From Devosia sp. MC521 (GTDB lineage: Bacteria; Pseudomonadota; Alphaproteobacteria; Rhizobiales; Devosiaceae), in contig NZ_CP059902.1 of assembly GCF_014127105.1 (NCBI RefSeq), positions 1,831,001 through 1,895,000 of the forward strand: DNA of 64,000 nucleotides, given 5' to 3'. Under the pieces are notes generated by a model. It made no database searches and was not told the origin of the DNA. It saw only the letters and a list, made by a program, of their open reading frames with translations. The first letter of the stretch is position 1; every line of letters starts with the position of its first letter. Positions 26,132 through 37,000 of the stretch are shown here, piece after piece. The position numbers and the translations under genes were made by a program.

Positions 26132-26882
26132 GAGCTTTGCGCCTCTCAAAGACCTCGAGTGGCAGAAGATTACCATCGGCAAGTCTGCCGCTGCGGTTTG
26201 GCAAATCGCGCTTCGCGACGGCAATTCTGTTTTCCTGAAATCGGAAGCCAACCACCCTCTCGCCGAACTCCCCGGCGAGATCGAGCGGCTGAACTGGCTC
26301 ACCAAAATGGGCTTCAAATCCCCGCGCGTCATCGACGCCGAACAGAGCGCCGACCGTGTCTGGCTGCTGATGAGTGCCGTGCCCGGTTCAGACCTGACCC
26401 ACCTGCGCGACAAACCCGAACTGTTCATCCGCGCCTATTCGCAGGGCCTCAAGCGCATGCATGCGCTCGACCCGCGCCAATGCCCCTTCGATCACTCCAT
26501 CGAGGCTCGCATCGCTCTCGGCACCCAACGCGCTGCGGCAAAGCTGGTTGACGAAAGCGATTTCGATCAGGACTGGATCGGTTCCACGGCGGAGGACGTG
26601 ATCGCTTGGCTCAACGTCAATAAGCCCACGGAGAGTGACCTGATCGTCACCCACGGCGATCCTTCAGCCCCAAATATTCTGAGCGACGACGAGCGCTTTT
26701 CCGGCATGGTCGATTGCACCCGCCTGGGAACGGCCGATGTGTGGCAAGACCTTTCAATTGCCTGCCGCTCCATCGCGTACAATGTCGGCCAAGAGCACGT
26801 CCGGCCCTTCCTCGACCTTTACGGGGTCGAGTGGAACGCAGAAAAGTTCCGATTTTACAACACACTAGACGAGCTTTACTGA
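26106..26882 (+). CDS. APH(3')-family aminoglycoside phosphotransferase-like kinase
   Basis: The 258-residue protein has the layout of APH(3') enzymes: an N-terminal lobe with VFLKSE (ATP lysine), the linker SAVPGSDL, catalytic loop VTHGDPSAPNIL (Asp in HGD, Asn downstream), and metal site MVDCTRLGTADVWQDLS. Family members phosphorylate kanamycin/neomycin-type drugs; the true substrate here is unknown. It overlaps aat by 26 bases, so translation is likely coupled. It is convergent with the next gene, with stops one base apart. Confidence 0.85.
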   Translation: MSKPTDLPESFAPLKDLEWQKITIGKSAAAVWQIALRDGNSVFLKSEANHPLAELPGEIERLNWLTKMGFKSPRVIDAEQSADRVWLLMSAVPGSDLTHLRDKPELFIRAYSQGLKRMHALDPRQCPFDHSIEARIALGTQRAAAKLVDESDFDQDWIGSTAEDVIAWLNVNKPTESDLIVTHGDPSAPNILSDDERFSGMVDCTRLGTADVWQDLSIACRSIAYNVGQEHVRPFLDLYGVEWNAEKFRFYNTLDELY

Positions 26883-26883
26883 C

Positions 26884-27381
26884 TCAACGCATTAAGCGGA
26901 AAGCGATCTCGGTGACGGGCATTCCGCTGGGATGCTCGCCGGGGTCGAGGTGATAAATCTCAAGACGCGTGCTATCGCTCCACGAGCCCTGCCCGTCGCG
27001 CCGGCCATCAAGCTCCAAGCCTTCCCGTTCAACCCACTCGCCCAAGACGCGATTGGCATCATGCAACTGGTGATAGTCGACATTAGCGTGCAGGGAGGCG
27101 TAGCGCCCGGCGGGCAAGATTGCCGTGCTCACCTCCCCTGATGGTGTCATCATGGTGGTCGTCGGTACGCCAACGATCACTTCCATGCCGCCATCTGAAT
27201 AGCAGCGCGGGTAATTGAAGAAGGATCGGCCGGCGACGGTCCCACCCATCTCTTCAATCCAAGCAATAAGCTGATCGACAAGCGGCGGCGCGACACGGCC
27301 AATCTCAGGCTGAGGTACAACCACGCGCATAAAGGCGAAGGTCTGCGCTTCGCGCGCGACAATTTTGGGTTCAGTCAGCAT
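26884..27381 (-). CDS. GyrI-like/AraC effector-binding domain protein
   Basis: The 165-residue soluble protein looks like a stand-alone GyrI-like (SRPBCC-type bacterial transcription activator effector-binding) domain: VPQPEIGRVAPPLVDQL, MEVIVGVP, AILPAGRYASLHANVDYHQL, and the end LEIYHLDPGEHPSGMPVTEI. Such domains bind small molecules or inhibit gyrase; no DNA-binding part is present. It lies between the APH gene and DUF2155, in the middle of a usually compact conserved block. Confidence 0.78.
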   Translation of the reverse strand: MLTEPKIVAREAQTFAFMRVVVPQPEIGRVAPPLVDQLIAWIEEMGGTVAGRSFFNYPRCYSDGGMEVIVGVPTTTMMTPSGEVSTAILPAGRYASLHANVDYHQLHDANRVLGEWVEREGLELDGRRDGQGSWSDSTRLEIYHLDPGEHPSGMPVTEIAFRLMR

Positions 27382-27443
27382 CTCACTCCCCGATCAAACG
27401 CTGATCGGGTCAGTATGCCTCCAAATGCGCGGCGAAATCCAGA

Positions 27444-27887
27444 CTATCTATTCGCTGGTGGCGGAACGTCGGTCGAGGTCTTGCACTCAATCAGCCAGAC
27501 GTCATAAACGGCATGATCGACTGCGTTGAGTGCCGGACTATCGGCAAACATCCAGCCCGTAAAAATTCGCTCTGCAGACCCGTCGAGGCTGCGCTGATCG
27601 ACTTCCAAAAACGCTGAAGTGCGCTGCACCGTGTCCTTGCTCGACCGATTGTAGCAGGCACGCGGCGTCATCTCGAGGGCGCCGAACAACACCGTCTCAT
27701 CAATATAGACGTCAAAACGGGTAACGCGCCCCGTAATTTTATCGAGCCCAGCAAAGGTCGCGATGGGGTTGGCAATCGGCTGCGCGAATGCGGGGGGCGA
27801 GAAAGCAAAAACGGTCGCTGCCAGCAGCGACCGAGAAATGAGACGACGGAGAAAGGGCAAGCCCAAAATCCTTATTCGGGCGACCAC
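27444..27887 (-). CDS. DUF2155 domain protein (exported)
   Basis: The 147-residue protein has an N-terminal hydrophobic segment ending near FAQP (signal peptide) and a DUF2155 core: LDKITGRVTRFDVYIDE, LEMTPRACYNRSS, and RIFTGWMFADSPALNAVDHAVYDVWL. The family is alphaproteobacterial and usually lies beside complex I NDUFA12 and aat, as here. The function is unknown. Its start overlaps the NDUFA12 gene end by 16 bases, so the two are co-translated. Confidence 0.9.
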   Translation of the reverse strand: MVARIRILGLPFLRRLISRSLLAATVFAFSPPAFAQPIANPIATFAGLDKITGRVTRFDVYIDETVLFGALEMTPRACYNRSSKDTVQRTSAFLEVDQRSLDGSAERIFTGWMFADSPALNAVDHAVYDVWLIECKTSTDVPPPANR

Positions 27888-28273
27888 GCTTGGTAGTCGC
27901 CGGTAACCTGCGGACGTTCACCGGACTTCAGCAAGCTACCTTCAGGACGGTAGGCTGCGGCAGTGCCAGTGAGATTCTTCTCATGCGGCTTTTCCCACGC
28001 GCGAGGCTGGTAATTTGCGCCACTCGGCACGGTATCCGTGCGGTGATGCATCCAACCATGCCAACCAGGCGGAATCGCCGAGGCGTCAGCAAAGCCACCA
28101 GCATAGGTAACATAGCGACGGTTCGCTTTGCGATCCTGATAATAGCGATTGCCGAACTCATCGGAGCCCACATACTCGCCAAAGCGCTTGATCCAAAGGC
28201 GTGTCCCCCAGGTGTTGCCACCCCACCACGCAAAGATTTCACTCAGGAATTGCTTGATACCGGACTTGGCCAC
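27872..28273 (-). CDS. NDUFA12/B17.2-family NADH:ubiquinone oxidoreductase subunit
   Basis: The 133-residue protein is the bacterial counterpart of the mitochondrial complex I accessory subunit B17.2. It contains the family pattern FAWWGGNTWGTRL, VGSDEFGNRYYQD, RRYVTYAG, IPPGWHGWMHH and NYQPRAWEKPHEKNLTGT. It is found in alphaproteobacteria and eukaryotes, which supports the class assignment. It is first in a minus-strand pair with DUF2155. Confidence 0.95.
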   Translation of the reverse strand: MAKSGIKQFLSEIFAWWGGNTWGTRLWIKRFGEYVGSDEFGNRYYQDRKANRRYVTYAGGFADASAIPPGWHGWMHHRTDTVPSGANYQPRAWEKPHEKNLTGTAAAYRPEGSLLKSGERPQVTGDYQAWSPE

Positions 28274-28736
28274 TTGTCGATTCCAGAAGAATTGGTCGTC
28301 AATACTCTGGGCGGTTTAGCATGGCCTGCCCCCTGATCCAATTCTTTCTTGCGGCAATCGGACCCACCAAAGGGCTTTTTCTATCCCCGGCCTATTACCG
28401 CAAGACCATTGACCAAATTGTTGCGCTTGACACCCCCGCGCCTGATTCAAGGCCGAAAGCCCAATCTGAATTCCGCAACTGGCGTCGCGCACTATGGGCA
28501 AAACCTCAGCCTTTACGCTGCATCCGCGCGCCCTCAATTAAGGAGTGCGAAGGCTTGTGAAGCGCGCTCCCTATATCCATATAAAATACTAGATTTTGAC
28601 GTTGTATCAAAATTCACCACTAGGGATGGTGTGATCGCACTCGCAAAATAGCGTCTCGACTCTCACGCCATTCGGGCTTTTCATACCGTTCAATACTCCT
28701 GTGTGAGCCGTCCAACACCAGAGCCCAGAGACCGAA
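28274..28736. promoter_or_regulatory. Divergent intergenic region before nrdJ
   Basis: The 463 bases lie between divergent genes. An AT-rich patch at 28566-28600 (CTATATCCATATAAAATACT) could hold a -10 box and degenerate NrdR-like half sites. I see no B12-box of a cobalamin riboswitch before nrdJ on the plus strand. Short frames at 28321-28651 overlap each other and have no family resemblance. Confidence 0.35.
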
Positions 28737-31700
28737 ATGCGTATCACCCGCCGTTTTACGACCGCCACCTCTGATCGCTATGCGACCATCGACTTCCGCT
28801 CCGCCACTAGCGAAATTCGGAATCCCAATGGCTCGACCGTTTTCAAGCTCGAAGACATCGCCATCCCAGCGAGCTGGTCGCAGGTCGCCACCGACATCAT
28901 CGCCCAAAAATACTTTCGCAAAGCGGGTGTTCCCGCAGCGCTCAAGCGTGTCGAAGAGAACGCGGTCCCCTCATGGCTCTGGCGTTCGGTTCCGGACGAA
29001 GCCGCCCTCGCCCTTATGCCTGCGGACCAGCGCTATGGCTCCGAGCGCGACAGCCGTCAGGTCTTTGATCGCCTCGCAGGCACATGGACCTATTGGGGTT
29101 TTAAAGGCGGCTATTTCGACACCGAAGACGACGCCCGCGCCTTTTATGACGAGCTGTGCTACATGCTCGCCACCCAGCGCGTTGCGCCGAACTCGCCGCA
29201 ATGGTTCAACACGGGCCTCCACTGGGCCTATGGCATCGACGGCCCCGGTCAGGGCCACTATTACGTCGATCCCTTCACCCATGAACTGACGGCCTCCACA
29301 TCGGCCTATGAGCACCCGCAGCCGCACGCCTGCTTTATCCAGTCGGTCGACGATGATCTCGTCAATGAAAACGGCATTATGGACCTTTGGGTCCGCGAAG
29401 CGCGCCTTTTCAAATACGGCTCCGGTACCGGCACTAATTTCTCCGCCCTGCGCGGCTCAGGCGAAAAACTCTCGGGCGGCGGTAAATCGTCCGGGCTGAT
29501 GAGCTTTCTCAAAATCGGTGACCGCGCTGCGGGGGCGATCAAATCGGGCGGCACCACACGGCGCGCCGCCAAAATGGTGGTTGTCGATATCGACCACCCC
29601 GACATCGAAGAATTCATCAACTGGAAGGTCAAGGAGGAGCAAAAGGTCGCCGCTCTGGTGACCGGCTCCAAAACCGTTTCCAAGCATTTGAAGGCCGTCA
29701 TGAAGGCTGCCATCAATTGCGAAGGCGGGGTGGGCGATGACTGCTTTGACGTCACCAAAAATCCCGCCCTCAAGCGTGAGGTCCGCGCCGCCAAAAAGGC
29801 GCTCGTCCCGGAAAACTACATTTTCCGCGTCATCCAATTCGCCCGCCAAGGTTTTACCGACATCGACTTCCCGGTCTACGACACCGATTGGGACAGCGAG
29901 GCCTATCTGACGGTTTCCGGTCAGAACTCGAACAATTCCGTTCGCGTCACCGACGCGTTTTTGCACGCCGTCGACGCCGACGCGGATTTTGCCCTCACCG
30001 GCCGCCGCGATGGCAGCACCTTCAAGACGCTCAAGGCGCGCGATCTCTGGGATCAGATCGGCCACGCCGCCTGGGCTTCGGCTGATCCGGGGCTGCAATT
30101 CCACACGACCATCAACGAGTGGCACACGTCCCCCGCTGCAGGCCCTATCACCGCTTCCAATCCGTGCTCGGAATACATGTTCCTCGACGACACGGCCTGC
30201 AATCTCTGCTCGGTCAACCTGCTGCCCTATCGTCAGGCCGACGGCAGCTTTGACACCGAAGCCTTTGAGCATACCGTCCGCCTCTGGACGATTGTGCTCG
30301 AAATCTCGGTGATGATGGCGCAATTCCCCTCGCGCGCCATTGCCACCCGCTCTTTCGAATACCGCACGCTCGGCATTGGCTACGCCAATATCGGCGGCTA
30401 TCTCATGACCTCGGGCATTCCCTATGACAGCGCCACCGGCCGCGCCATCACTGGGGCCATCACCGCCGTCATGACCGGGGTCAGCTACGCCACCTCCGCC
30501 GAAATGGCCAAGGAACTCGGCCCCTTCGCCGATTATCCCCGCAATGCCGCGCATATGCTGCGCGTCATCCGCAATCACCGCCGCGCCGCCCATGGTCAAA
30601 CCTCTGGATATGAAGGCCTTTCCATCGCGCCAGTCGCCCTCGACCACGCCAACCTCTCTGACGCCACGCTCGCCGCGCGCGCCAAGCAAGCCTGGGACGA
30701 CGCGCTCGCCTTGGGCAGTGAGCACGGTTTCCGCAATGCGCAGGTCTCCGTTATCGCCCCCACGGGCACCATTGGCCTCGTCATGGATTGCGACACCACC
30801 GGCATTGAGCCCGATTTTGCGCTGGTAAAATTCAAAAAACTCGCGGGTGGCGGCTATTTTAAAATCATCAACCGCGCCGTGCCCCCGGCCCTGCGGACCC
30901 TAGGCTATTCCGAAAGCCAGATCGCGGAGATGGAGGCCTATGCCGTCGGCCACGGCAATCTCAACCAAGCCCCGGCCATCAATCCGTCCAGCCTGAACGC
31001 TAAGGGTTTTACTGAGGACAAGATTGAGGTCCTCAACGGCGCGCTCGAGTCGGCATTCGACATCAAGTTCGTCTTCAACCAATGGACGCTTGGGGTCGAC
31101 TTCCTCAATACCCTTGGGGTTACAGACGCCCAGCTGGCCGATCCGGGCTTTGAGCTTCTGCCCTTCCTTGGCTTCTCCAAGGCCGAGATTGAAGCCTCCA
31201 ACACCCATGTCTGCGGAGCCATGACGCTCGAAGGCGCGCCGCACATCAAGGCCGAACACCTGCCCGTCTTTGATTGCGCCACCCCCTGCGGAAAAATCGG
31301 CAAGCGCTACCTGTCCGTGGACAGCCACATATTGATGATGGCCGCCGCCCAGCCCTTCATTACCGGGGCGATTTCCAAGACCATCAACATGCCCAATGAC
31401 GCGACGGTCGAGGACACGAAAAACGCCTATATGCAGTCCTGGCGCTTGGGGCTGAAAGCCAATGCGCTCTATCGCGACGGCTCCAAGCTGAGCCAGCCGC
31501 TCAATGCCTCGCTTCTCGCCAATGATAATGACGATGAAGACGACGTGGTGGAAACCTTTGCCGCCATGCCCGCCGCTGCGCGCACCGAAGTCATTGTCGA
31601 GAAAATTGTCGAGCGCCTGCGCGAACGCGAGAAAATGCCGGACCGCCGCAAGGGCTACACCCAAAAAGCGGTCGTCGGCGGCCACAAGGTCTATGTCCGC

Positions 31701-32423
31701 ACGGGCGAATATGACGATGGTCGCTTGGGCGAAATTTTTATCGACATGCACAAGGAAGGCGCCGCCTTCCGCGCCATGATGAACAACTTTGCCATCGCCA
31801 TTTCTCTGGGCCTGCAATATGGCGTGCCGCTCGATGAATATGTGGAGGCTTTCACCTTCACCCGCTTCGAGCCCGCCGGCATGGTCCAAGGCAACGACCG
31901 CATCAAGAACGCCACCTCCATCCTCGATTACGTCTTCCGCGAGCTGGCTGTGTCGTACCTCGACCGAGACGACCTCGCCCACGTCAACCCGGACACGCCC
32001 ACGGCGCTGGGCAAAGGCGTCGCCGAAGACCACGACGCCCGCACGGCCCCAACACCCGTTCCTGCGGCACAATTTGTCTCGCGCGGCATGACCCGCGGCC
32101 GCACGGCGAACACGTCACTCATGCTCGTCCCGACAGCCGAAATTTCCCGACTGTCCCCCTCGGGCACCAACACCAGCACGGTGACGGCGCTCCGCTCCGG
32201 CACAGCCCTCAAAATTGAGCCGAGCCCAACAGCGCTCAACGCCGCCGAACTCTCCCCCCTCCCAGCCCCGCCGCCCTCAAAGGACACGGGGCTCCTCCGC
32301 GCCGAAGCTCAAATGAAAGGCTACACCGGCGACCAGTGCACCGAATGCCACAACTTTACGATGGTGAGAAACGGGACGTGTTTGAAGTGCGACACGTGCG
32401 GAACGACGACGGGGTGTAGTTGA
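28737..32423 (+). CDS. nrdJ: Vitamin B12-dependent (class II) ribonucleoside-diphosphate reductase
   Basis: The 1228-residue adenosylcobalamin-dependent enzyme makes deoxyribonucleotides with or without oxygen. It has the N-terminal substrate part ([16 protein letters not shown]), the finger-loop region with [39 protein letters not shown], and a C-terminal cysteine-rich tail ([11 protein letters not shown]...[14 protein letters not shown]) that holds a zinc-like CxxC set and relays electrons. Length is typical for alphaproteobacterial NrdJ. It is the last conserved gene before the accessory island. Confidence 0.96.
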   Translation: MRITRRFTTATSDRYATIDFRSATSEIRNPNGSTVFKLEDIAIPASWSQVATDIIAQKYFRKAGVPAALKRVEENAVPSWLWRSVPDEAALALMPADQRYGSERDSRQVFDRLAGTWTYWGFKGGYFDTEDDARAFYDELCYMLATQRVAPNSPQWFNTGLHWAYGIDGPGQGHYYVDPFTHELTASTSAYEHPQPHACFIQSVDDDLVNENGIMDLWVREARLFKYGSGTGTNFSALRGSGEKLSGGGKSSGLMSFLKIGDRAAGAIKSGGTTRRAAKMVVVDIDHPDIEEFINWKVKEEQKVAALVTGSKTVSKHLKAVMKAAINCEGGVGDDCFDVTKNPALKREVRAAKKALVPENYIFRVIQFARQGFTDIDFPVYDTDWDSEAYLTVSGQNSNNSVRVTDAFLHAVDADADFALTGRRDGSTFKTLKARDLWDQIGHAAWASADPGLQFHTTINEWHTSPAAGPITASNPCSEYMFLDDTACNLCSVNLLPYRQADGSFDTEAFEHTVRLWTIVLEISVMMAQFPSRAIATRSFEYRTLGIGYANIGGYLMTSGIPYDSATGRAITGAITAVMTGVSYATSAEMAKELGPFADYPRNAAHMLRVIRNHRRAAHGQTSGYEGLSIAPVALDHANLSDATLAARAKQAWDDALALGSEHGFRNAQVSVIAPTGTIGLVMDCDTTGIEPDFALVKFKKLAGGGYFKIINRAVPPALRTLGYSESQIAEMEAYAVGHGNLNQAPAINPSSLNAKGFTEDKIEVLNGALESAFDIKFVFNQWTLGVDFLNTLGVTDAQLADPGFELLPFLGFSKAEIEASNTHVCGAMTLEGAPHIKAEHLPVFDCATPCGKIGKRYLSVDSHILMMAAAQPFITGAISKTINMPNDATVEDTKNAYMQSWRLGLKANALYRDGSKLSQPLNASLLANDNDDEDDVVETFAAMPAAARTEVIVEKIVERLREREKMPDRRKGYTQKAVVGGHKVYVRTGEYDDGRLGEIFIDMHKEGAAFRAMMNNFAIAISLGLQYGVPLDEYVEAFTFTRFEPAGMVQGNDRIKNATSILDYVFRELAVSYLDRDDLAHVNPDTPTALGKGVAEDHDARTAPTPVPAAQFVSRGMTRGRTANTSLMLVPTAEISRLSPSGTNTSTVTALRSGTALKIEPSPTALNAAELSPLPAPPPSKDTGLLRAEAQMKGYTGDQCTECHNFTMVRNGTCLKCDTCGTTTGCS

Positions 32424-32617
32424 GGGGAGTTTACGCAAGAATATAGATGTGACGCGACCGATAGAATTTCCATAATTCGGGCAGTCGTTTCCATCATCGA
32501 ACCGATAGTCCTTCCATAAAAAGTAAAAGGCTGGTGAGAGACCCAAAGTTGTGAATTTGGCCTCAAAGTTCTGAACTGACCTGAACAGTCCAAGATGGTT
32601 GTTCGGATTATCTAAAC

Positions 32618-32640
32618 GGCGGCGAGATTTTCTCGCCGCC
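32618..32640. terminator. Hairpin after nrdJ, left edge of the accessory island
   Basis: A 10-bp perfect stem GGCGGCGAGA (32618-32627) and TCTCGCCGCC (32631-32640) has a 3-base loop and no strong T-run. It lies 195 bases after nrdJ. The rest of 32424-32731 shows no gene. Confidence 0.55.
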
Positions 32641-32731
32641 TAATACCTGAGAGAACATTTAGTGAATCTGCGTTTTTGCCCGTGAGTTGAGGCTTGGAAA
32701 CTGGTCGCTCACAACCAAAAGGATAACTCCT

Positions 32732-34135
32732 GTGAAGAGACTCGTTTTCTGTTTCGACGGTAGCTGGAACCGCATCGACGCCGCTCACCCCACCAATGTC
32801 CTGTTCACTGCGCAAAGTGTTTTGCCCCAAACGAGAGATGGCATCTCGCAGGTCATCTATTACGATGAGGGGGTCGGCACCGGTGACAACGACAAATTCC
32901 GTGGCGGCCTGTTTGGCCAGGGCTTGGTCAAAAACCTGTCGGATGCGTATCGCTTCCTGATCTTCAATCACACACCTGGCGACGAGATCTACGTCTTCGG
33001 TTTTTCCCGAGGCGCCTTCACAGCAAGATCGTTTGCAGGCCTGATCGGCACATGCGGTATCTTGCAGCGTCCATCGGCAGGCAGATCGAACGAGGCCGTT
33101 GAGCTTTATAAGAAGCGCGACGATACCGACGCCTTCCGTCAAAAGCTCCTTGAGTTCCGTCGAGACGTCGCGCCCCACATCAGCGTCTCAGATGCTGAAG
33201 ACCAGTGGCGTGCTGCAAATGTGCCCGACTACCAACTTGGGCAAAGCCCGCTGCTGAAAATCACCTATCTCGGTGTCTGGGACACGGTGGGCGCCTTGGG
33301 CGTGCCTGACTACATTTGGAACGCTGATGGTTTCAACAAGGACCACCGGTTCCACGACACCAACCTCAGCCCAATGGTGAAGTCAGCACGACACGCTGTC
33401 GCCATCGATGAAAGCAAGGCGGACTTCAAGCCGACCCTTTGGGAAAACCTGGAAGAGCTGAACACCGGCCGCGGTAAAGATCCCAAGGCCGAGGATGCCC
33501 CCTATCAGCAGAAGTGGTTCCCCGGTGTTCATGGCGGTGTCGGTGGCGGCGGGCCCCGTCGTGGTCTGTCCGACCAAGCACTCGAGTGGATCTGGGATGG
33601 CGCCGGCAATGCTGGGCTTGTCCTCGATAGCTCGAAAGGCTCACCCATTTACGGGCTGTCTCCATCGCATCTCGAATATCTGGAGAACTCTCAGGAAGAC
33701 GGGGGCTTCAGCATCATTGGCACGTTGATGAAGTACATGCCGAAAACGGTTCGCCAGCCAGGCCCCCAGGCATTGCACGAAGTCAGTGTTAGCGCTCAGC
33801 GCAGATGGCATGAGAAGGAAGAGAAGCTTCCGGAAAAGTCTCGTTATCGCCCTAAGCCGCTGGAGCATGTTCAAGCTGATCTCGATGGGCTAGACGTCGT
33901 CGCCTTGGGCATGGGCGAGGATGGCATCGAGCTGGCCCCAGACAATTTCACGGCTCATATCGTAGAGCCTGGAGATACCCTGTCTGGGCTAGCCAAGCGC
34001 TATCTGGGCGACGCCAAAAGGTGGCCAGAGATTGCTTCGGCCAACCGCTACAAGATCACAAACCCTGACCTGATCTATGTCGGCCAGGCTCTACGCATCC
34101 CGCTGGCCGCTAGTGGATCGGAACCGACTGTATGA
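32732..34135 (+). CDS. DUF2235 (Tle1-like) alpha/beta hydrolase with C-terminal LysM domain
   Basis: The 467-residue protein starts at GTG 32732 (AGGA 10 bases upstream), where the family begins: KRLVFCFDGSWNR. The nucleophile motif is G90-F-S92-R-G94 (GFSRGAFTARS), as in DUF2235/Tle1-type phospholipases. The C-terminal 50 residues form a LysM domain (HIVEPGDTLSGLAKRYLGD...LIYVGQALRIP). No signal peptide is visible, so action inside the cell or a secretion route I cannot see is possible. The stop overlaps the start of the AAA ATPase gene (ATGA, 34132-34135), which argues for a functional pair. The lipase role is inferred from family. Confidence 0.82.
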   Translation: MKRLVFCFDGSWNRIDAAHPTNVLFTAQSVLPQTRDGISQVIYYDEGVGTGDNDKFRGGLFGQGLVKNLSDAYRFLIFNHTPGDEIYVFGFSRGAFTARSFAGLIGTCGILQRPSAGRSNEAVELYKKRDDTDAFRQKLLEFRRDVAPHISVSDAEDQWRAANVPDYQLGQSPLLKITYLGVWDTVGALGVPDYIWNADGFNKDHRFHDTNLSPMVKSARHAVAIDESKADFKPTLWENLEELNTGRGKDPKAEDAPYQQKWFPGVHGGVGGGGPRRGLSDQALEWIWDGAGNAGLVLDSSKGSPIYGLSPSHLEYLENSQEDGGFSIIGTLMKYMPKTVRQPGPQALHEVSVSAQRRWHEKEEKLPEKSRYRPKPLEHVQADLDGLDVVALGMGEDGIELAPDNFTAHIVEPGDTLSGLAKRYLGDAKRWPEIASANRYKITNPDLIYVGQALRIPLAASGSEPTV

Positions 34136-36786
34136 GCGCGACACAGCAGAAATCCGTGTACGAAACCATTTTGGAGTGGGCGAAAACCCGCCCGCTTTGG
34201 CAACAAGACGCTCTTCGTCGGATCGTGGTTGGTGGCAAACTAAACGATGCTGACATCGGTGAGCTTCTGCTCATTTGCCTTGGGCGACCACGCTCGGACG
34301 GCAGTTATGTTCAGCCAACGCCCCTGGCGATGGAGCATCTTCCGTCAGCTCAGGGCAACGATTCATCTATTACCATCGCTTCCATCAGTGCAGTGACCGG
34401 AGCCAACCGGCTCGCGTCCGGGCAGACACTACCATTCGTGGAAGACGGACTCACAATCGTCTACGGCGATAACGGCGTCGGAAAATCCGGCTACACGCGT
34501 ATTTAGAAGAAAGCTTGCAGAGCACGCGTCCGCACTGAAATACTGCCAGACGCCTTCGACATCACTGCCAACAAGGGAGCGAAAGCGACCCTCACGTATT
34601 CAATCGGAGGGCTGAGAGCGGCACCACTGGATTGGGTTGATGATGACATCCCTCATCACATGTTGTCGGCCATCAGCGTGTTGGACAGAGACTGTGCAGC
34701 AATTCATGTTCGCGGTGCCAATGAGGTCGCCTTTCGCCCTCTAGGCCTAGATGTGCCGGACGAACTTGCCGCTGCCTGCCAGTCCATAAAGGATGCGCTT
34801 ACCTCCGAACAGGAGCATTGCCAGCAGTCTCAAGACAAAGTTTTTATCAAGCCAACTTTTAGTTTGGCGACCGCTGTGGGCCAGGTGATGACCAGTCTTA
34901 CGGCCAAGACTGACCTCAGCACGATGCACCGTATAGCATCGCTGTCGGTCGATGAAGAGGCTCGCCTACAGCGTTTGGGCGAAGACCTTCTTCGAGACTC
35001 CGCGAAGGTGGCGAGCGAACAGAGGGGGCTGGCCCACTCTCTCCAACGCTTCTCACAACAGCTGGAGACCCTTCTTCAAAACTTCAATGATGTCGAGATA
35101 TCGGCAACGAACTCATTGCGTGCCGACGCAGCCACAAAGCGCGGCGCCGCCAAAATGGCCACGCAAATGGCAATGTCAGGGTCGACCATTGCGGGCGTTG
35201 GCGAGGCTTCCTGGAAAGTTTTGTGGGAGGCAGCTCGGCAGTTTGCGGACCAACACTCTCACCCTGGCTACCACTTCCCAGATGGCCCTCCGGATCAGGC
35301 CTGCGTGCTATGCCAGCAAGAACTGTCTGGTGAGGCCAAATCTCGAATGAATGCATTCGAGGCTTTCGTTAAGGACAAGACTGAGGTGGATGCCGACAAC
35401 GCTGACGCAGCGCTTAAACGCGCTTTGAAAGCCGTTAAAGACAGCACAGTGTGTTTGGCAGCCTTCCCAATGCATCATCAGTTGAAATCGATTGATCCAG
35501 CTCTAGCGAAGGTCGTGCGCCGTAGCCTTGCGGTCGCCCGATCGCGCCGTAGCGCACTTCTCTCAATCAATGGTCGGGACGTCCCTACTGTGCCGGGTTT
35601 CCCAGGAGGCGCCGTTGAAGGCATTCAATCGCTGATCGCCAAGGCACTCGCATATGCGAGCGAACTCGATGGAGCAGCCGACCAGGTTGGCCGGAAGAAA
35701 CTGGAGGACGAACTTGCTGAGTTGCGAGATCGCAAAGCGCTGTCAGATCTGATTCCGAAAGCTGAGTTAGAGATAAGGCGGCTGGCAATGCTTGATCGCA
35801 TCGAGACCTGCCTTGGGGAGACGGCAACCAGAGCGGTCACCACATTGGGAAATGCCATTGCAGATGACGTAATCACACCAAAGGTGAGAGATCGTTTTCA
35901 GCTGGAGATCCAGAAGCTGGCTTCCACCCGAGTGCGGGTCGATATCGTAAGATCTGGAGGAAGGTTTGGCTCTCCTCAGTATGCGGTCCAACTGTTCGCA
36001 AATCAAAAGGCGAAGGTCGCGGCGGTGCTGAGCGAGGGCGAGCAGACCTGCGTTGCAATCGCCGCTTTCATGACAGAGCTGGCAACAGCGCCCCATTCAT
36101 CTGCCCTGGTGTTTGACGATCCAGTTTCCTCGCTGGATCATCGCTGGCGGCAGAAGGTGGCCGAGCGGTTGGTCGAAGAGGCGTCGGTACGGCAGGTCAT
36201 CGTGTTCACACATGATCTGGTCTTCCTCAATGATCTTGAGACGGCCGCTGTGAGCGCAAATACTCCCCACGGCGTGGTTTCATTGAGCCAAGGTGTTGAT
36301 GGCGCAGGGATAGTTGAAGAAGGCTTGCCTTGGGTAGGGGCTAAAATCCCCGAACGCATCGACACTCTTGAAAAGGAAGCTCGGGCCGCGGCAAAGCTGT
36401 TCAACGCAATGGATGACCAAGGCTACGCCGCAGCGGCCGCACAATTTTACTCGAAGCTGCGCAGTAGTTGGGAACGAGCCTTGGAGGATGTTGCCTTTTG
36501 TGGCGTCCTGAACCGCCACAGAGACTACATCAATGCCAAAAATCTTCGGAACGTGGTTGCCCTGACCGAAGACGATGTCACGGCATGGGCCGCCGGCTTC
36601 AAAATCTGTTGCGACCAGACAGACGCTCACGATCCGTCCAGAGGACGAAATGCTTCCCCACCACCACCTGAGGACCTTCTTAAACACGTCGGGGAATTGT
36701 CGGCCTGGGTTGCAGTGCTGAAGGGGCGTCAGAAAGATTTGACCAGCCCGAAGAGCAGGAATCCAGCGGATTCAGCAGCAGCGTGA
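34132..36786 (+). pseudogene. AAA_13-type SMC-like ATPase with zinc hook, interrupted by an in-frame TAG
   Basis: If codon 125 (TAG, 34504-34506) is read through, this is one 884-residue protein. Walker A GDNGVGKSGYTR (K118) lies just before the TAG. The same frame then continues as KKACRARVRTEILP without another stop. A long helical region contains C391-V-L-C394, like the zinc hook of Rad50/RloC. Walker B is ALVFDDPVSSLDH (D662, D663), followed by the H-loop IVFTHDLVFL. The C-terminal part has DPSRGRNASPPPPEDL. The family (PF13166-like) includes anti-phage RloC and PrrC-associated ATPases. In relatives a hydrophobic residue such as Leu is expected at the TAG; TTG to TAG is a single change. 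It is translationally coupled to the DUF2235 gene. Confidence 0.72.
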
Positions 36787-37000
36787 TGATCACGCACTAC
36801 TTGGATGGTAAGACAATGGAACTTACCTACCGACACATGACCACAAATTTGAGGTTGCCGCCTGGGAGCCTGTTAGGTCGACCGTGACCTGATCTCGCCC
36901 TACTCTAAACACCAGCTGAGAGCTGGATTCGAAGGGTGGTTGGAAACCTTGTTCCTCGCCTGTACTGGAAAGGGTCAACACCTTCGAGTTACGGACTTCG

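Noticed and set aside
28274..28736. Cobalamin riboswitch before nrdJ
   Set aside because: I looked for the B12-box and did not find it.
29457..30725. 422-residue minus-strand frame opposite nrdJ
   Set aside because: Antisense shadow of the reductase.
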